Below, in pieces: positions 25,677-34,134 of a DNA stretch of 64,000 bases. Position numbers and translations under genes: made by a program. Position 1 is the stretch's first letter. The number at the start of each line of letters is the position of its first letter. The DNA comes from an uncultured Erythrobacter sp. (GTDB lineage Bacteria; Pseudomonadota; Alphaproteobacteria; Sphingomonadales; Sphingomonadaceae), in contig CANMOQ010000002.1 of assembly GCA_947499505.1 (NCBI GenBank), positions 868,001-932,000 on the forward strand, written 5' to 3'. Under the pieces are notes generated by a model. The model had not been told where the DNA came from. It saw only the letters and a program-made list of their open reading frames with translations, and did no database searches.

Positions 25677-27971
25677 TTAGAAGGAGACCCTTGCTTCTAC
25701 GCCCCATCGACGGCCTTGCGCCGGGACGCCGACATATGACCCAGCCTGAACAGGCGCATCGAAGATCGCTCCGAAGTATTCCTCGTCGGTAACGTTGCGC
25801 ACGAAACCGCTGAATTCCCACCCCTGGACTGGCGAACCCAATGCAAGCCGTAGATTGAGCAGGTCGACCGAACCGATCTTTGCGTTGGGATCGAGGTCGT
25901 CACTGGCATTGTAGGCATCCGATATCAGATAGTCAGCTCTCAGCGTCGCAAGCAGCGACCCGATCGGTTGCTCATATTGTGCCGAAAGGGAGGCATTGAG
26001 AGGCGGCCGCCCAAACTGTCGGCCGCTGAGATCCTGGCTGCCGTTCACACAAGCGGGAGCCGTCTGGCCAACCGAGCAAGGAGCATCGGGATAGCTCTCA
26101 TACTCGGAGAACGTGTAGCCCACAGTCATTGCCAGATCGAGACCCTCGACCGGAGAGATGCCACCTTCGAATTCGAAACCCGTATTCTTGGCGGTGGCAG
26201 CATTTGCGGTAGTGAGGAAAGTCGCGCCACCGATTTGATTGTTGGTCTCCACTTGCAAGTCCTCAAACTCGGTGTGGAACGCCGCCACGTTGAGAAAGCC
26301 GCGGAATCGAGGCCAGCTGAATTTGGCCCCAATCTCGTAATTGGTAGAGGTCTCGGGCTCGAAGGTAAGGAATGGGAGGCGAGATGCGGACAAAACACGG
26401 CTATTGAAACCGCCGGGTTTGTAGCCCCTGCTGAAGGTTGCATATGCGACGGGCCCGGAGTCGAAAAAATACTGAGCGGTCAAGGTACCCGTCAGCCGGG
26501 TTTCGTCCCGCGATTGAGTCGGCAGGGTCCCATCGACGCCCAATGGCGGGCCGTCGAGAAAATATCCGGCAAGAAGGCCAGGCTGAAACCTGTCGTGCTC
26601 TTGATCTTCATAGTTGAGACGCAAGCCACCAATCAGATCGAGATTAGGGGCGACGCGATAGGTTACTTGACCGAACGCTGCCAAGCTGGTGGCTCGCGTT
26701 TCGTTTACCTGTCCGCTCGCTCGGGTGTCAGCCAGGGCAGTGGATGTGAAACCGGTAAAGACCAAGGAGCCGGTCGCCCCGTCAACGAAGAGAAAGCCCT
26801 CATTGCCGACGATCTGATGAGCTGCGAAAACTCCGAACACGTAATCCAGATCATTGTCGCCATTGGATACCAGTCGGATTTCCTGGGAAAAAGATTCGAG
26901 GTCGCGAAATTCACCAGCCGTAAGGATGGGAATTGCCGTAAAATCTGCGTCGGTATCATTGAATCCATCATATTTCTGGTAGGCCGAAACAGAAACGAGT
27001 GACGCAGCGCCCAAGTCTATCGCTGCTTTCAGCGACACGCCCCAGACTTCATTCACATCTCGCGAAACAATGTTTTGTTGTATGTTGTAGTCGAACGGGT
27101 CGGTAGGAAGCTCGCTCAGCAGACCGAAAGCTGCATGCAAGCCGACCGTTGCCGGCCCAACGGTCGAGAAATCGAACGCATTGAAACTTTCATCCTGCTT
27201 CTGATAAAAGCCCCGCAGCTCAATCTCGACCCGATCGCTTGGCCTAAACCCAAGTTTGCCGCGGACGCTCCATTGGTCGAGATTGCGCGCCTCATCGTCA
27301 TTGAGCGTAGTGTTCGTGAACTGCCCATCGCCTTTCGCCAGACTCCCCGATAGACGCAAAGCCACTTGGCCCGGCACGAGCGGTGCGGAAACCGATCCTC
27401 GAAGTCTGATTTCATTAAACGACCCGTAGCGCCCGTCAGCGATCATTGAGAAGTCATCGTAGTCGGGAGCATTGGTGACGATGTTGATTGCGCCAGCCGA
27501 CGTATTGCGACCGTAGAGCGTGCCCTGAGGTCCGCGCAAAACTTCTACCCGCTCTATATCGATAAGATCAGTCGAGATCCCGAATAGTCGAGCCTGAAAA
27601 ACGTCATCAATGAAAACGCCGACAGATGGCTCGATTCCTGCGCTATTGCCGGGAGAACCGATGCCGCGGATGAATACCGATGCCTGGGAATTACCGAGGC
27701 CAGGGGCAATGCTGAGATTGGGCGTGAAACTCTCGAGTTGAATCAGAGTGTCGGTCGCAGTGTCCTGAAGGAACTCACCTTCGAAAGCCGTGATCGCGAT
27801 AGGTACATCCTGGAGGATTTGTTCGCGCTTTTGCGCGGTAACCACAATCACGTTGTCGGAAACGTCTTCATCGGTCTCCGGCGGAGACGATTGCGCAAAG
27901 GCAGCGTTCGCTGTGAGAAACACCGAACAGGTTACTCCGATCCGCAGACTGTCTTTCAATTTTAAGAACAT
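25677..27971 (-). CDS. TonB-dependent receptor (sugar island)
   Basis: Outer-membrane active-transport barrel, 764 aa. Sec signal peptide of about 26 residues ending ANAAFA; near it the plug starts with [20 protein letters not shown]; the plug signature [19 protein letters not shown] and ITNIVTNAP-type region follow near 130-150; the protein ends in Phe as barrel proteins do. ATG 27971 is chosen because GGGGAG lies 5 bases upstream and the signal peptide begins there. It is first in the minus-strand unit receptor-symporter-MaoC-CoA-transferase and divergent from the SDR. It likely imports an oligosaccharide; receptors of this type cannot be assigned a ligand from sequence. Confidence 0.93.
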   Translation of the reverse strand: MFLKLKDSLRIGVTCSVFLTANAAFAQSSPPETDEDVSDNVIVVTAQKREQILQDVPIAITAFEGEFLQDTATDTLIQLESFTPNLSIAPGLGNSQASVFIRGIGSPGNSAGIEPSVGVFIDDVFQARLFGISTDLIDIERVEVLRGPQGTLYGRNTSAGAINIVTNAPDYDDFSMIADGRYGSFNEIRLRGSVSAPLVPGQVALRLSGSLAKGDGQFTNTTLNDDEARNLDQWSVRGKLGFRPSDRVEIELRGFYQKQDESFNAFDFSTVGPATVGLHAAFGLLSELPTDPFDYNIQQNIVSRDVNEVWGVSLKAAIDLGAASLVSVSAYQKYDGFNDTDADFTAIPILTAGEFRDLESFSQEIRLVSNGDNDLDYVFGVFAAHQIVGNEGFLFVDGATGSLVFTGFTSTALADTRASGQVNETRATSLAAFGQVTYRVAPNLDLIGGLRLNYEDQEHDRFQPGLLAGYFLDGPPLGVDGTLPTQSRDETRLTGTLTAQYFFDSGPVAYATFSRGYKPGGFNSRVLSASRLPFLTFEPETSTNYEIGAKFSWPRFRGFLNVAAFHTEFEDLQVETNNQIGGATFLTTANAATAKNTGFEFEGGISPVEGLDLAMTVGYTFSEYESYPDAPCSVGQTAPACVNGSQDLSGRQFGRPPLNASLSAQYEQPIGSLLATLRADYLISDAYNASDDLDPNAKIGSVDLLNLRLALGSPVQGWEFSGFVRNVTDEEYFGAIFDAPVQAGSYVGVPAQGRRWGVEARVSF

Positions 27972-28105
27972 GCTTACTCCCCTCCCTGGCAGAGTTGCGC
28001 TTAGCATCGACGTCCGACGCATTTGCTCCGGAGCGTCAAGACGCACTTGTCGCAACTGTCACACCAAAATCTCACACCTTGATTAGTGTTTGTAAGTGAT
28101 CTTGC

Positions 28106-28121
28106 TGTTCGTATATAAATG
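28106..28121 (+). promoter_or_regulatory. Candidate operator, TonB receptor/SDR divergent promoter
   Basis: TGTTCGTATATAAATG matches ATTCGTATATAAACG at 21408 at 13 of 15 aligned positions. It lies 135 bases upstream of the receptor and 107 bases upstream of the SDR, within their shared intergenic region. Confidence 0.48.
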
Positions 28122-28228
28122 TCGCATAGAGGTGCGGTCGTGTCAATCGATTGCTCGACATGACCAGACGGAAGGCCTCACACCCATTGGTGCGGAGGCT
28201 GATCGATCTAAGAGGAAGTGCTAAGTTG

Positions 28229-28963
28229 ATGAACACACAGCCCAGGCCAAAACGCGCATTTGTTACAGCTGCCGGGGCGGGTATCGGCAAAGCATGCGCG
28301 GAGAGACTCGCTGCTGATGGCTTTCATGTGGTTGCAACTGACATCGATCGGCAAGCCATTGCAAATCTCGAGGGAGTGGCAGAATCCGGCATTCTCGATG
28401 TCACGAATCCTACTGCTATCGAAGAATTTGTCAGTGACCAGGAGGCCTTCGATGTGGTCATCTCGGTAGCCGGCATCGTGCATCACGGAACTATCCTCGA
28501 TTGCTCGCCGGAAGAATGGCAGCGTTCTATCGATGTCAACCTCACCTCGATGTATCGCGTCCTGCGTGCAGTCTTGCCTGGCATGGTCGCCAATGGTGGT
28601 GGAGCGCTTGTCACAGTGGCATCGGTCGCATCTTCAATAGCAGGCGTTAAATCGCGCTTCGCCTATGGAACGACTAAGGCTGGTGTAATCGGCTTGACGA
28701 AATCCATTGCCGCCGATTTCGTCGAACGAAATATCCGCGCGAACGCGATCTGCCCCGGGACCATCGAGACACCGTCATTGCACGGCCGGATGCAAGCGAC
28801 TGGCAACGCGGATGAGGCGCGCTCCGCATTTGTCGCGAGACAACCCATGGGGCGTCTTGGAAAGCCGGAGGAGGTTGCCGCGCTGGCTGCATATCTCGCT
28901 TCGGACCAGGCAGCTTTCGTAACGGGAACAACAAGCATCATTGATGGCGGATGGACGAATTAG
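28229..28963 (+). CDS. SDR family oxidoreductase (2-keto-3-deoxy-aldonate dehydrogenase-like)
   Basis: Classical short-chain dehydrogenase, 244 aa. NAD(P)-binding TAAGAGIG near residues 14-21, catalytic Ser in VASVASSIAG and Tyr-Lys in FAYGTTKAG (YxxxK), and a C-terminal ASDQAAFVTGTTSIIDGGW. ATG 28229 is preferred (GAGGAAG upstream); an ATG 78 bases earlier adds a non-homologous leader. It is 13 bases before the FAH-family hydrolase. In the L-rhamnose/L-fucose diketo-hydrolase routes an SDR oxidises the 2-keto-3-deoxy acid at C4 to a 2,4-diketo acid, which the FAH hydrolase then cleaves; gene order supports this role. Confidence 0.88.
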   Translation: MNTQPRPKRAFVTAAGAGIGKACAERLAADGFHVVATDIDRQAIANLEGVAESGILDVTNPTAIEEFVSDQEAFDVVISVAGIVHHGTILDCSPEEWQRSIDVNLTSMYRVLRAVLPGMVANGGGALVTVASVASSIAGVKSRFAYGTTKAGVIGLTKSIAADFVERNIRANAICPGTIETPSLHGRMQATGNADEARSAFVARQPMGRLGKPEEVAALAAYLASDQAAFVTGTTSIIDGGWTN

Positions 28964-28976
28964 GGATGGGATTGGT

Positions 28977-29819
28977 ATGAAGCTATTTCGCTGGGGTAGT
29001 CCGGGCCTGGAAAAGCCGGGCATTGTCGACAGTGATGGGAGCCTGCGGGATCTCTCTGCGCATATCGATGACTTGGGTCCATCTACGATCTCGCCTGACC
29101 TTTTTGAGCGGATTGGGATGCTCGAACTGGCGAGCCTGCCGCAATTGAACTCGTCAGTGCGGATGGGCTCTTGCGTAAATCGACCAAGCAAGTTCATCTG
29201 TATCGGATTGAACTACTCCGACCACGCTGCTGAAACCGGCGCTGAAATTCCGGCCGAGCCAATTCTCTTCGGTAAGGCTGCAAGCGCTGTCGCTGGGCCC
29301 AACGATGATCTGCGACTGCCACCCGGCAGCAAGGCGACCGACTGGGAAGTAGAGTTGGGTGTCGTGATCGGTCGAACCGCGAAGCTCGTCTCTGAAGAGA
29401 ACGTGAGCGATTACATCGCGGGCTATTGCGTGGTGAACGACTATTCCGAGCGCGACTATCAATTGTCAGGCACGGGCCAGTGGATCAAAGGCAAGAGCTA
29501 TGACGGCTTTGGCCCTATCGGACCATGGCTGGTCACCCCTGACGAGATCGGCGATGTCCATAACCTTCCCATGTGGCTGGAAGTGAACGGCCGGCGGTAT
29601 CAAGACGGGAACACGCAAACGATGATATTCAAGGTGCCGGAGCTACTGGCGTACGTCAGCCGCTTCATGACACTGGAACCCGGAGATGTCATATCTACCG
29701 GGACCCCGCCGGGAGTTGGGCTTGGACAGAAACCTCCAACCTATTTGCGTGATGGGGATGTTGTGGAGCTATCGATATCGGGATTGGGGAAACAACGTCA
29801 AGAAATCATTGGCACCTAA
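28977..29819 (+). CDS. Fumarylacetoacetate hydrolase family protein (2,4-diketo-3-deoxy-aldonate hydrolase-like)
   Basis: FAH-family C-C hydrolase, 280 aa. Metal and active-site blocks are present: FICIGLNYSDHAAETG near 68-83, FGKAASAVAGPND near 92-104, WEVELGVVIGR near 116-126 (metal Glu pair), VNDYSERDYQ and KGKSYDGFGPIGPW near 150-180, and STGTPPGVGLG. The start is ATG 28977 with AGGGATGG just upstream. Placed 13 bases after the SDR. By analogy with the Sphingomonas L-rhamnose pathway it would split a 2,4-diketo-3-deoxy acid into pyruvate and L-lactate. Ureidoglycolate lyase or acylpyruvase activity is the alternative. Confidence 0.87.
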   Translation: MKLFRWGSPGLEKPGIVDSDGSLRDLSAHIDDLGPSTISPDLFERIGMLELASLPQLNSSVRMGSCVNRPSKFICIGLNYSDHAAETGAEIPAEPILFGKAASAVAGPNDDLRLPPGSKATDWEVELGVVIGRTAKLVSEENVSDYIAGYCVVNDYSERDYQLSGTGQWIKGKSYDGFGPIGPWLVTPDEIGDVHNLPMWLEVNGRRYQDGNTQTMIFKVPELLAYVSRFMTLEPGDVISTGTPPGVGLGQKPPTYLRDGDVVELSISGLGKQRQEIIGT

Positions 29820-30068
29820 AGCAGATCGAGTTGGGTTGTCACCTCCGGCATTATCTGCCGCAAGGTAGCGTCGAGGCCCTGCATTATAGCGAATCACGAA
29901 ACTTAAAGGCGCTGTTCTAGCCTTCTTAGTGCCAAACAGCTTGGGTTGTCCGGTACTGGTAGTTTGTCGAACCCTATTTATGTCGCACTTTTAACAAGAC
30001 CGCGAAAAAGGTACCGTCAGAGCAAATGCACCGGCTATCGGGATCGGGAGATCGGGTAGGGGAGGGGG
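29820..30068. other. Intergenic sequence before the IS6 remnant
   Basis: No gene is supported here. The word TTGGGTTGTC occurs twice (about 29830 and 29942), and the sequence may contain the outer end of the broken IS6 element, but no intact inverted repeat was recognised. Confidence 0.4.
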
Positions 30069-30262
30069 ATGCTCAGACTCAAAAAGCAAGCCAGTCCGTT
30101 CAGCTATTTCAATTCATCTCGTGAGGTGATCCGGGTCGTCGTGATAGTGTATGCGCGCTTTCCGCTGAGCCTTCGCAGTGTCGAGGATTTTCTGGCCGAG
30201 CGCGCGATCGACATCCGCCATGAGACAGTGCAACACTGGCGGAACCGGTTTGATCCGCTGTT
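30069..30262 (+). mobile_element. IS6-family transposase N-terminal remnant
   Basis: A 91-codon open frame from 30069 encodes REVIRVVVIVYARFPLSLRS, VEDFLAERAIDIRHETVQHW and RNRFDPLF, the N-terminal helix-turn-helix region of IS6/IS26-type transposases. The DDE catalytic domain is missing; after about 30262 the frame loses similarity and runs into the 3' end of the metallo-hydrolase gene on the other strand. This is one broken end of an insertion sequence and marks the right border of the sugar island. Confidence 0.72.
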
Positions 30263-30318
30263 TGCCGTCGATGTCCAGCTTTTCAGACATCGCAGTTCGG
30301 TATCCCTAGCGTCAAGCT

Positions 30319-31251
30319 TCAAGGCTCTCTGGATTGGATGCTAGCGTCCTTCAGTAATTCGTCGGCCACGGCCTTAGTATTGAGACGCATAAAATCTGGA
30401 ATCGGCGCAACAGGTTCCTGACCGGGATGTAGCAGTTCGAACTCCTCGGCGACTTCGGTCGCTTCTTCATCCGTAAATACACCATCTTCAATACGAACGC
30501 GAACGAGGCCATGCATATCCGTGATCCATACAGCCTGTTCTTCCGCCAATTTAGAGAGAGCAGCTTGGTCACCGTGACCCGGGTACGCAATGGTATGATC
30601 GCGTCCATATTGCTGGGTGACGTAATCCAGTTGCCGGAGCCACTGGGTTGTGCGTTGCTCGAGCAGAAAGCCTTTCTTGTCATTATCCGTTAAGTCACCC
30701 ACGAAGGCTGCGCCGTTCTGCTGATCGTAGAAGATCGTCATGGCGATGGACTCGCCCGCTCCGATATCGTCAACCGTGAGCGCAATATCTCCAAAGCGTA
30801 GAACCTCCCCATCGACCACCACTCGAGTGACTGCGGCAAGCTGTGTTGGATAAGCGTCGCCATTCACGCGGCGCGCAAAGGCAAACATCCCAAGGCTATC
30901 GCTTTGCATCTCATCGGCGGTGGCTTGGAGCGCAACGACTGGGGTGTCGGGAAAGGCTTGCAGTATTGATGGGACCCCTCCGACATGGTCTGGATGCGGA
31001 TGGGTGATGAGGATGGCGAGAAGCGGCTTGCCGGTCGCCTTGATGCGCTCCGCCACGTCCTGGCCGGCTTGAATTGTTCGCTGGCCATCGATCAAAACGA
31101 CACCGTCCTCGCCTTCGAGTATCCAAGTGTTCACACTGCCGGGTCCCGGCTCGTGAAACCGCTCGATCTCATACGCCCATGCGGGAATGGCCAGCGTCAT
31201 GATCAATGTGACTGTTCCGACGAAGCGGGCTGCGAATGGCGAGGTCTTCAT
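30319..31251 (-). CDS. Secreted metallo-beta-lactamase-fold hydrolase
   Basis: 310 aa with a Sec signal peptide (MKTSPFAARFVGTVTLIMTL, cleavage likely after AWA at about 26) and an MBL-fold domain with the zinc motif THPHPDHVGG near 82-91, DGQRTIQAG before it and YPGHGDQAAL near 218-227. It therefore acts in the periplasm or outside. Hydrolysed bond is unknown; quorum lactones, esters and beta-lactams are all within the fold's range. It is the last gene of the long minus-strand operon, 87 bases after the MFS gene. Its 3' end overlaps the tail of the frame that carries the IS6 fragment. Confidence 0.85.
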   Translation of the reverse strand: MKTSPFAARFVGTVTLIMTLAIPAWAYEIERFHEPGPGSVNTWILEGEDGVVLIDGQRTIQAGQDVAERIKATGKPLLAILITHPHPDHVGGVPSILQAFPDTPVVALQATADEMQSDSLGMFAFARRVNGDAYPTQLAAVTRVVVDGEVLRFGDIALTVDDIGAGESIAMTIFYDQQNGAAFVGDLTDNDKKGFLLEQRTTQWLRQLDYVTQQYGRDHTIAYPGHGDQAALSKLAEEQAVWITDMHGLVRVRIEDGVFTDEEATEVAEEFELLHPGQEPVAPIPDFMRLNTKAVADELLKDASIQSREP

Positions 31252-31338
31252 GGTCTATTTCCTTTCGAAAAAGTTTCGGCCAGTTGTTCTTTCATTTAGA
31301 TCGCTTCCGACGGTGATTTGGCGGCCGCGCGCGATGCA

Positions 31339-33093
31339 TCAGACATCCATCGTGGTAGGGCCGATAAGAGTGTGCGGTAGATCGGTGGGTCGTGATGCCG
31401 TCGATTGAGCCTTCTTCCGCCCTGCGCCAATCCAGTGGACCACACGCGGTTCACTCTCTTCTTGCAAGGTCGCACGAAGCATCTGCTCTAACTCAACCGC
31501 TTCAGCTGACTGCCGACTGCGTTGTCTCAGGTGGTCGTCCCAGGTTGCTACCAGGTTCACTTCCATGAAGCGTCTTGGCTCGCCGCCGTGTTCGAACAAG
31601 TCCCAGGTCACTGTCCCGCTGGCACGGCGCGTGCTTGCGATGCGGCAAATGATTTCGTGGAATCGGTCCTCCATGCCTTGCCGAACAGCATATTGCACTG
31701 TCACGAGGACCGGGCCGTCAGTAGGGACGATGTCGGCATTGATGTTGGGTTCTGGCCAAACGGCGGCTCGGGTCGTGCTTGACGGCGCCTTGGCTTTCGG
31801 CATGGGCCACGCAAACATTACGGCGGTTCCGACAAGCTGCAAAACGCCGGCCGAGACAAGAGCTGCGGTGAGGTCGATAATATCGGCCAAGGCGCCCCAC
31901 AGCAGGCTTCCCGCGCCCATACCGACAGCGAAAACCATCATGAACAAAGAGGTTGCGCGGCCTCTGATCCAACCAGGAACCGCGACCTGCACCCCCGCCG
32001 TTAGCAGCGCCATGCAGATCATCCAGCCCATTCCAGCCAAGATCATGGCGGGAACCGCTAAAGCAGGCGCGAGTGCGAGGAGGCCAATCGCAGCGCCGAG
32101 GAATACGCCAGCCATCCCGACCAGATGCGCATCATCGGCCCGCTTACGCATGGCCGCCAGCGCAACACCAGCGATGAGTGAGCCGATCCCGACAGCGGCC
32201 AGAAGCAAACCATACACTTCAGGCCCAGCTTGCAGGTCACGCCGGGCGACCAGTGGCAAAAGCGCCCAAAGCGCGCTAGCCGGAACGGAAAAGAGGGCTG
32301 TACGCACGAGCAGGCTACGCAGGCTGGGTGCGTTGCGAGCATAGCGCAGGCCAGCACGCAGCGCCGCCAAAGCCCGTTCGCGTCCGATCTGGAGTTCTTC
32401 CAGAGCAGCTTGCGCGCTCGCAGCTTTCGCAAAGAAGAGTACGCCAACGACACCAGCGAAGCTTACCGCGTTGAGCAGGAAAACCGCGCCCGGACCTATC
32501 ACAGCGACCAGGACGCCGCCGAGCGCTGGACCAACGGCGCGGGCGAGGTTGAAGGAGATGCCGTTGAGAACGAGCGCCTGCGTTAAATCATCCTCGCCGA
32601 CAATGTCAGCAATCATGGCTTGAAAGGTAGGCAGCGAAAATGCGGCAGCAGCCGCTAGCGCGAAGGTCAGCCCCAAGAGGAGGGTAGGCGTCATCGCGCC
32701 CGATATCGTCACCACGCCGAGCACGACCGTGACCAGCAGCATCGCTATCTGAGCGCCGAGCAGCAGCCGCCGCCGATCATAGAGGTCCGCCATCACTCCG
32801 GCGGGCAAAACCAGGAGCGCCATTGCTGCCATCGCAGCAGATTGCACGAGTGCGACAAGAGTGGCACTCGGCGTAAGTTCGGTCATGAGCCAGGCGCGCC
32901 CGACATCTTGAACCCAGGTTCCAAAATTCGAGACCGTGGTGGCGATGAAGAGGGCCAAAAAGAGGCGGTTGCGCAGCGGAGCGAGCGCTGAACCCGTCTC
33001 GCGTTCCGTAGGCTCTAATTCGGTCGGTGTATGAGACCCGGTGCCGACCGGCGACGCTTCGTCCGCACTTGCTTGATCGGCTTCGTCAGGCAT
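31339..33093 (-). CDS. MFS exporter with C-terminal ABM-like domain (MFS_3 type)
   Basis: 584 aa. After a 35-residue polar N terminus comes an EntS/MFS_3-like transporter with about 12 membrane segments (about 40-435; NFGTWVQDVGRAWLMTELTP, LPAGVMADLYDRRRLLL, PGWIRGRATSLFMMVFAVG). A soluble C-terminal domain (about 455-565) contains VTVQYAVRQGMEDRFHEIIC and VTWDLFEHGGEPRRFMEVNL, resembling a dimeric antibiotic-biosynthesis monooxygenase (ferredoxin-like) fold. This layout is known in the MFS_3 family. It is separated from the SnoaL gene upstream by one base, so it probably exports a product or toxic intermediate of this operon. Confidence 0.87.
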   Translation of the reverse strand: MPDEADQASADEASPVGTGSHTPTELEPTERETGSALAPLRNRLFLALFIATTVSNFGTWVQDVGRAWLMTELTPSATLVALVQSAAMAAMALLVLPAGVMADLYDRRRLLLGAQIAMLLVTVVLGVVTISGAMTPTLLLGLTFALAAAAAFSLPTFQAMIADIVGEDDLTQALVLNGISFNLARAVGPALGGVLVAVIGPGAVFLLNAVSFAGVVGVLFFAKAASAQAALEELQIGRERALAALRAGLRYARNAPSLRSLLVRTALFSVPASALWALLPLVARRDLQAGPEVYGLLLAAVGIGSLIAGVALAAMRKRADDAHLVGMAGVFLGAAIGLLALAPALAVPAMILAGMGWMICMALLTAGVQVAVPGWIRGRATSLFMMVFAVGMGAGSLLWGALADIIDLTAALVSAGVLQLVGTAVMFAWPMPKAKAPSSTTRAAVWPEPNINADIVPTDGPVLVTVQYAVRQGMEDRFHEIICRIASTRRASGTVTWDLFEHGGEPRRFMEVNLVATWDDHLRQRSRQSAEAVELEQMLRATLQEESEPRVVHWIGAGRKKAQSTASRPTDLPHTLIGPTTMDV

Positions 33094-33094
33094 T

Positions 33095-33526
33095 CTACGG
33101 GGTCCGCGCTGCAGCTACAGTGAAGGTGTTCTCGAAGAACTGACCGCCCGCAATCCGCCCACCATTCATATCGAAGCGGGCGCACCAATCGCTGTCGGCA
33201 AGCTTGCCTGTTTGCTTATGACGGAATAGGAAATGCCCTTCGACGTAGACCAGCTCTCCCGCTTCGGCGAAGGAATGCGGCGTGAATTCCTCGACCTCGA
33301 AATCACCGAAGAGCTTGCTGTATAGTTCGGCGTAACCTTCTTCACCTTCATGGACGTATCCGGCCCAGGGGATTGCGGCGCGCAACTCATCGTTCCCAGC
33401 TGAGCCCGTCACGAAGCGAAAGTCGTCGTGACCGTAAAGCCGGAACCCTTCATCCGCTCTGCCAGCATATTGCAGTTCGAAGAAATGCCGGACCTTCTCA
33501 ACATTTGATTGCTCACTGCCGCTCAT
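33095..33526 (-). CDS. SnoaL/NTF2-like protein (copy 1)
   Basis: 143-aa single-domain protein of the NTF2-like superfamily, with the cone-shaped fold pattern VEKVRHFFELQYAGRADEGF, VTGSAGNDELRAAIPWAGY and FDMNGGRIAGGQFFENTFT. It is clearly related to the second such protein at 36755 (shared AIPWAG, a Ser-Asp pair, and a final FxExTF motif). Such proteins serve as isomerases, cyclases or dehydratases, or as non-catalytic binding proteins. It overlaps the F420/NADP-type reductase by four bases. Reaction unknown. Confidence 0.8.
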   Translation of the reverse strand: MSGSEQSNVEKVRHFFELQYAGRADEGFRLYGHDDFRFVTGSAGNDELRAAIPWAGYVHEGEEGYAELYSKLFGDFEVEEFTPHSFAEAGELVYVEGHFLFRHKQTGKLADSDWCARFDMNGGRIAGGQFFENTFTVAAARTP

Positions 33527-34134
33527 TGGTCCGTTTCCATATGATGCCGGACCAGCGCCCAGTCACGTCCAGTCCGGCCAGTCCCTGCAAGGTTGATCCA
33601 GATCATCGCGAAGGCCTCAAGCAGGTGGGATTGCCGCATGGAGCCGAGGTATTGTGGATCGAAGCCAGCATCACTGACGACCTGCTCGGCGATGCTGCGG
33701 CTTTCGCCATCAGGGCCGGCAATGAGCATGAAGGGCTTGGCTCCGCCGAAGGAGTCTGGCTCGGCCAGCACCTCGACGCCCACCTGATTGAAGCTCTTAT
33801 AGACATCGGCTGCTTCAGCCCATGTAGCGATATTCTCACCTGCAGACTGTCCCGGCTTCAAAGCAATGCGCGGACCCTCGTCGCCCATGTCGACGGCGTT
33901 GGTTGCATCGATGAGAACCTTGCCGGTCAGATCGCCCGCCGCCGCGATGACCGGCTCGGCTGCGGAGTACGGGACCGCAAGAAGTACGACAGCTGCATCC
34001 GATACGGCATCAGCGAACGACATCTCGCCATTCTTCAGTGCACGCCCGCCATAGACGACCTCGTGTCCGGCTGCGGCAAGTATGCCGCCAATACCTCGTC
34101 CGACGCCGCCAGCGCCCAAAACTGCAATCTTCAT
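33523..34134 (-). CDS. NADPH-dependent F420 reductase-type / NAD(P)-binding protein
   Basis: 203 aa Rossmann protein starting MKIAVLGAGGVGRGIGGILAAAG, the pattern of the NADP oxidoreductase coenzyme-F420-dependent family. Mid-protein AVVLLAVPYSAAEPVIA and LIDATNAVD match that family, and GDEGPRIALKPGQSAGENIA precedes KSFNQVGVEVL. F420 use is unlikely in this type of organism; many members are NADPH-linked reductases of unknown substrate. It is coupled to neighbours on both sides by four-base overlaps, so its stoichiometric expression with the NmrA-like and SnoaL proteins is expected. Confidence 0.82.
   Translation of the reverse strand: MKIAVLGAGGVGRGIGGILAAAGHEVVYGGRALKNGEMSFADAVSDAAVVLLAVPYSAAEPVIAAAGDLTGKVLIDATNAVDMGDEGPRIALKPGQSAGENIATWAEAADVYKSFNQVGVEVLAEPDSFGGAKPFMLIAGPDGESRSIAEQVVSDAGFDPQYLGSMRQSHLLEAFAMIWINLAGTGRTGRDWALVRHHMETDQ

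Noticed and set aside
25968..27002. Long open frame (344 codons) on the plus strand
   Set aside because: It lies wholly antisense to the TonB receptor, shows no family motifs, and is explained by codon bias on the opposite strand.
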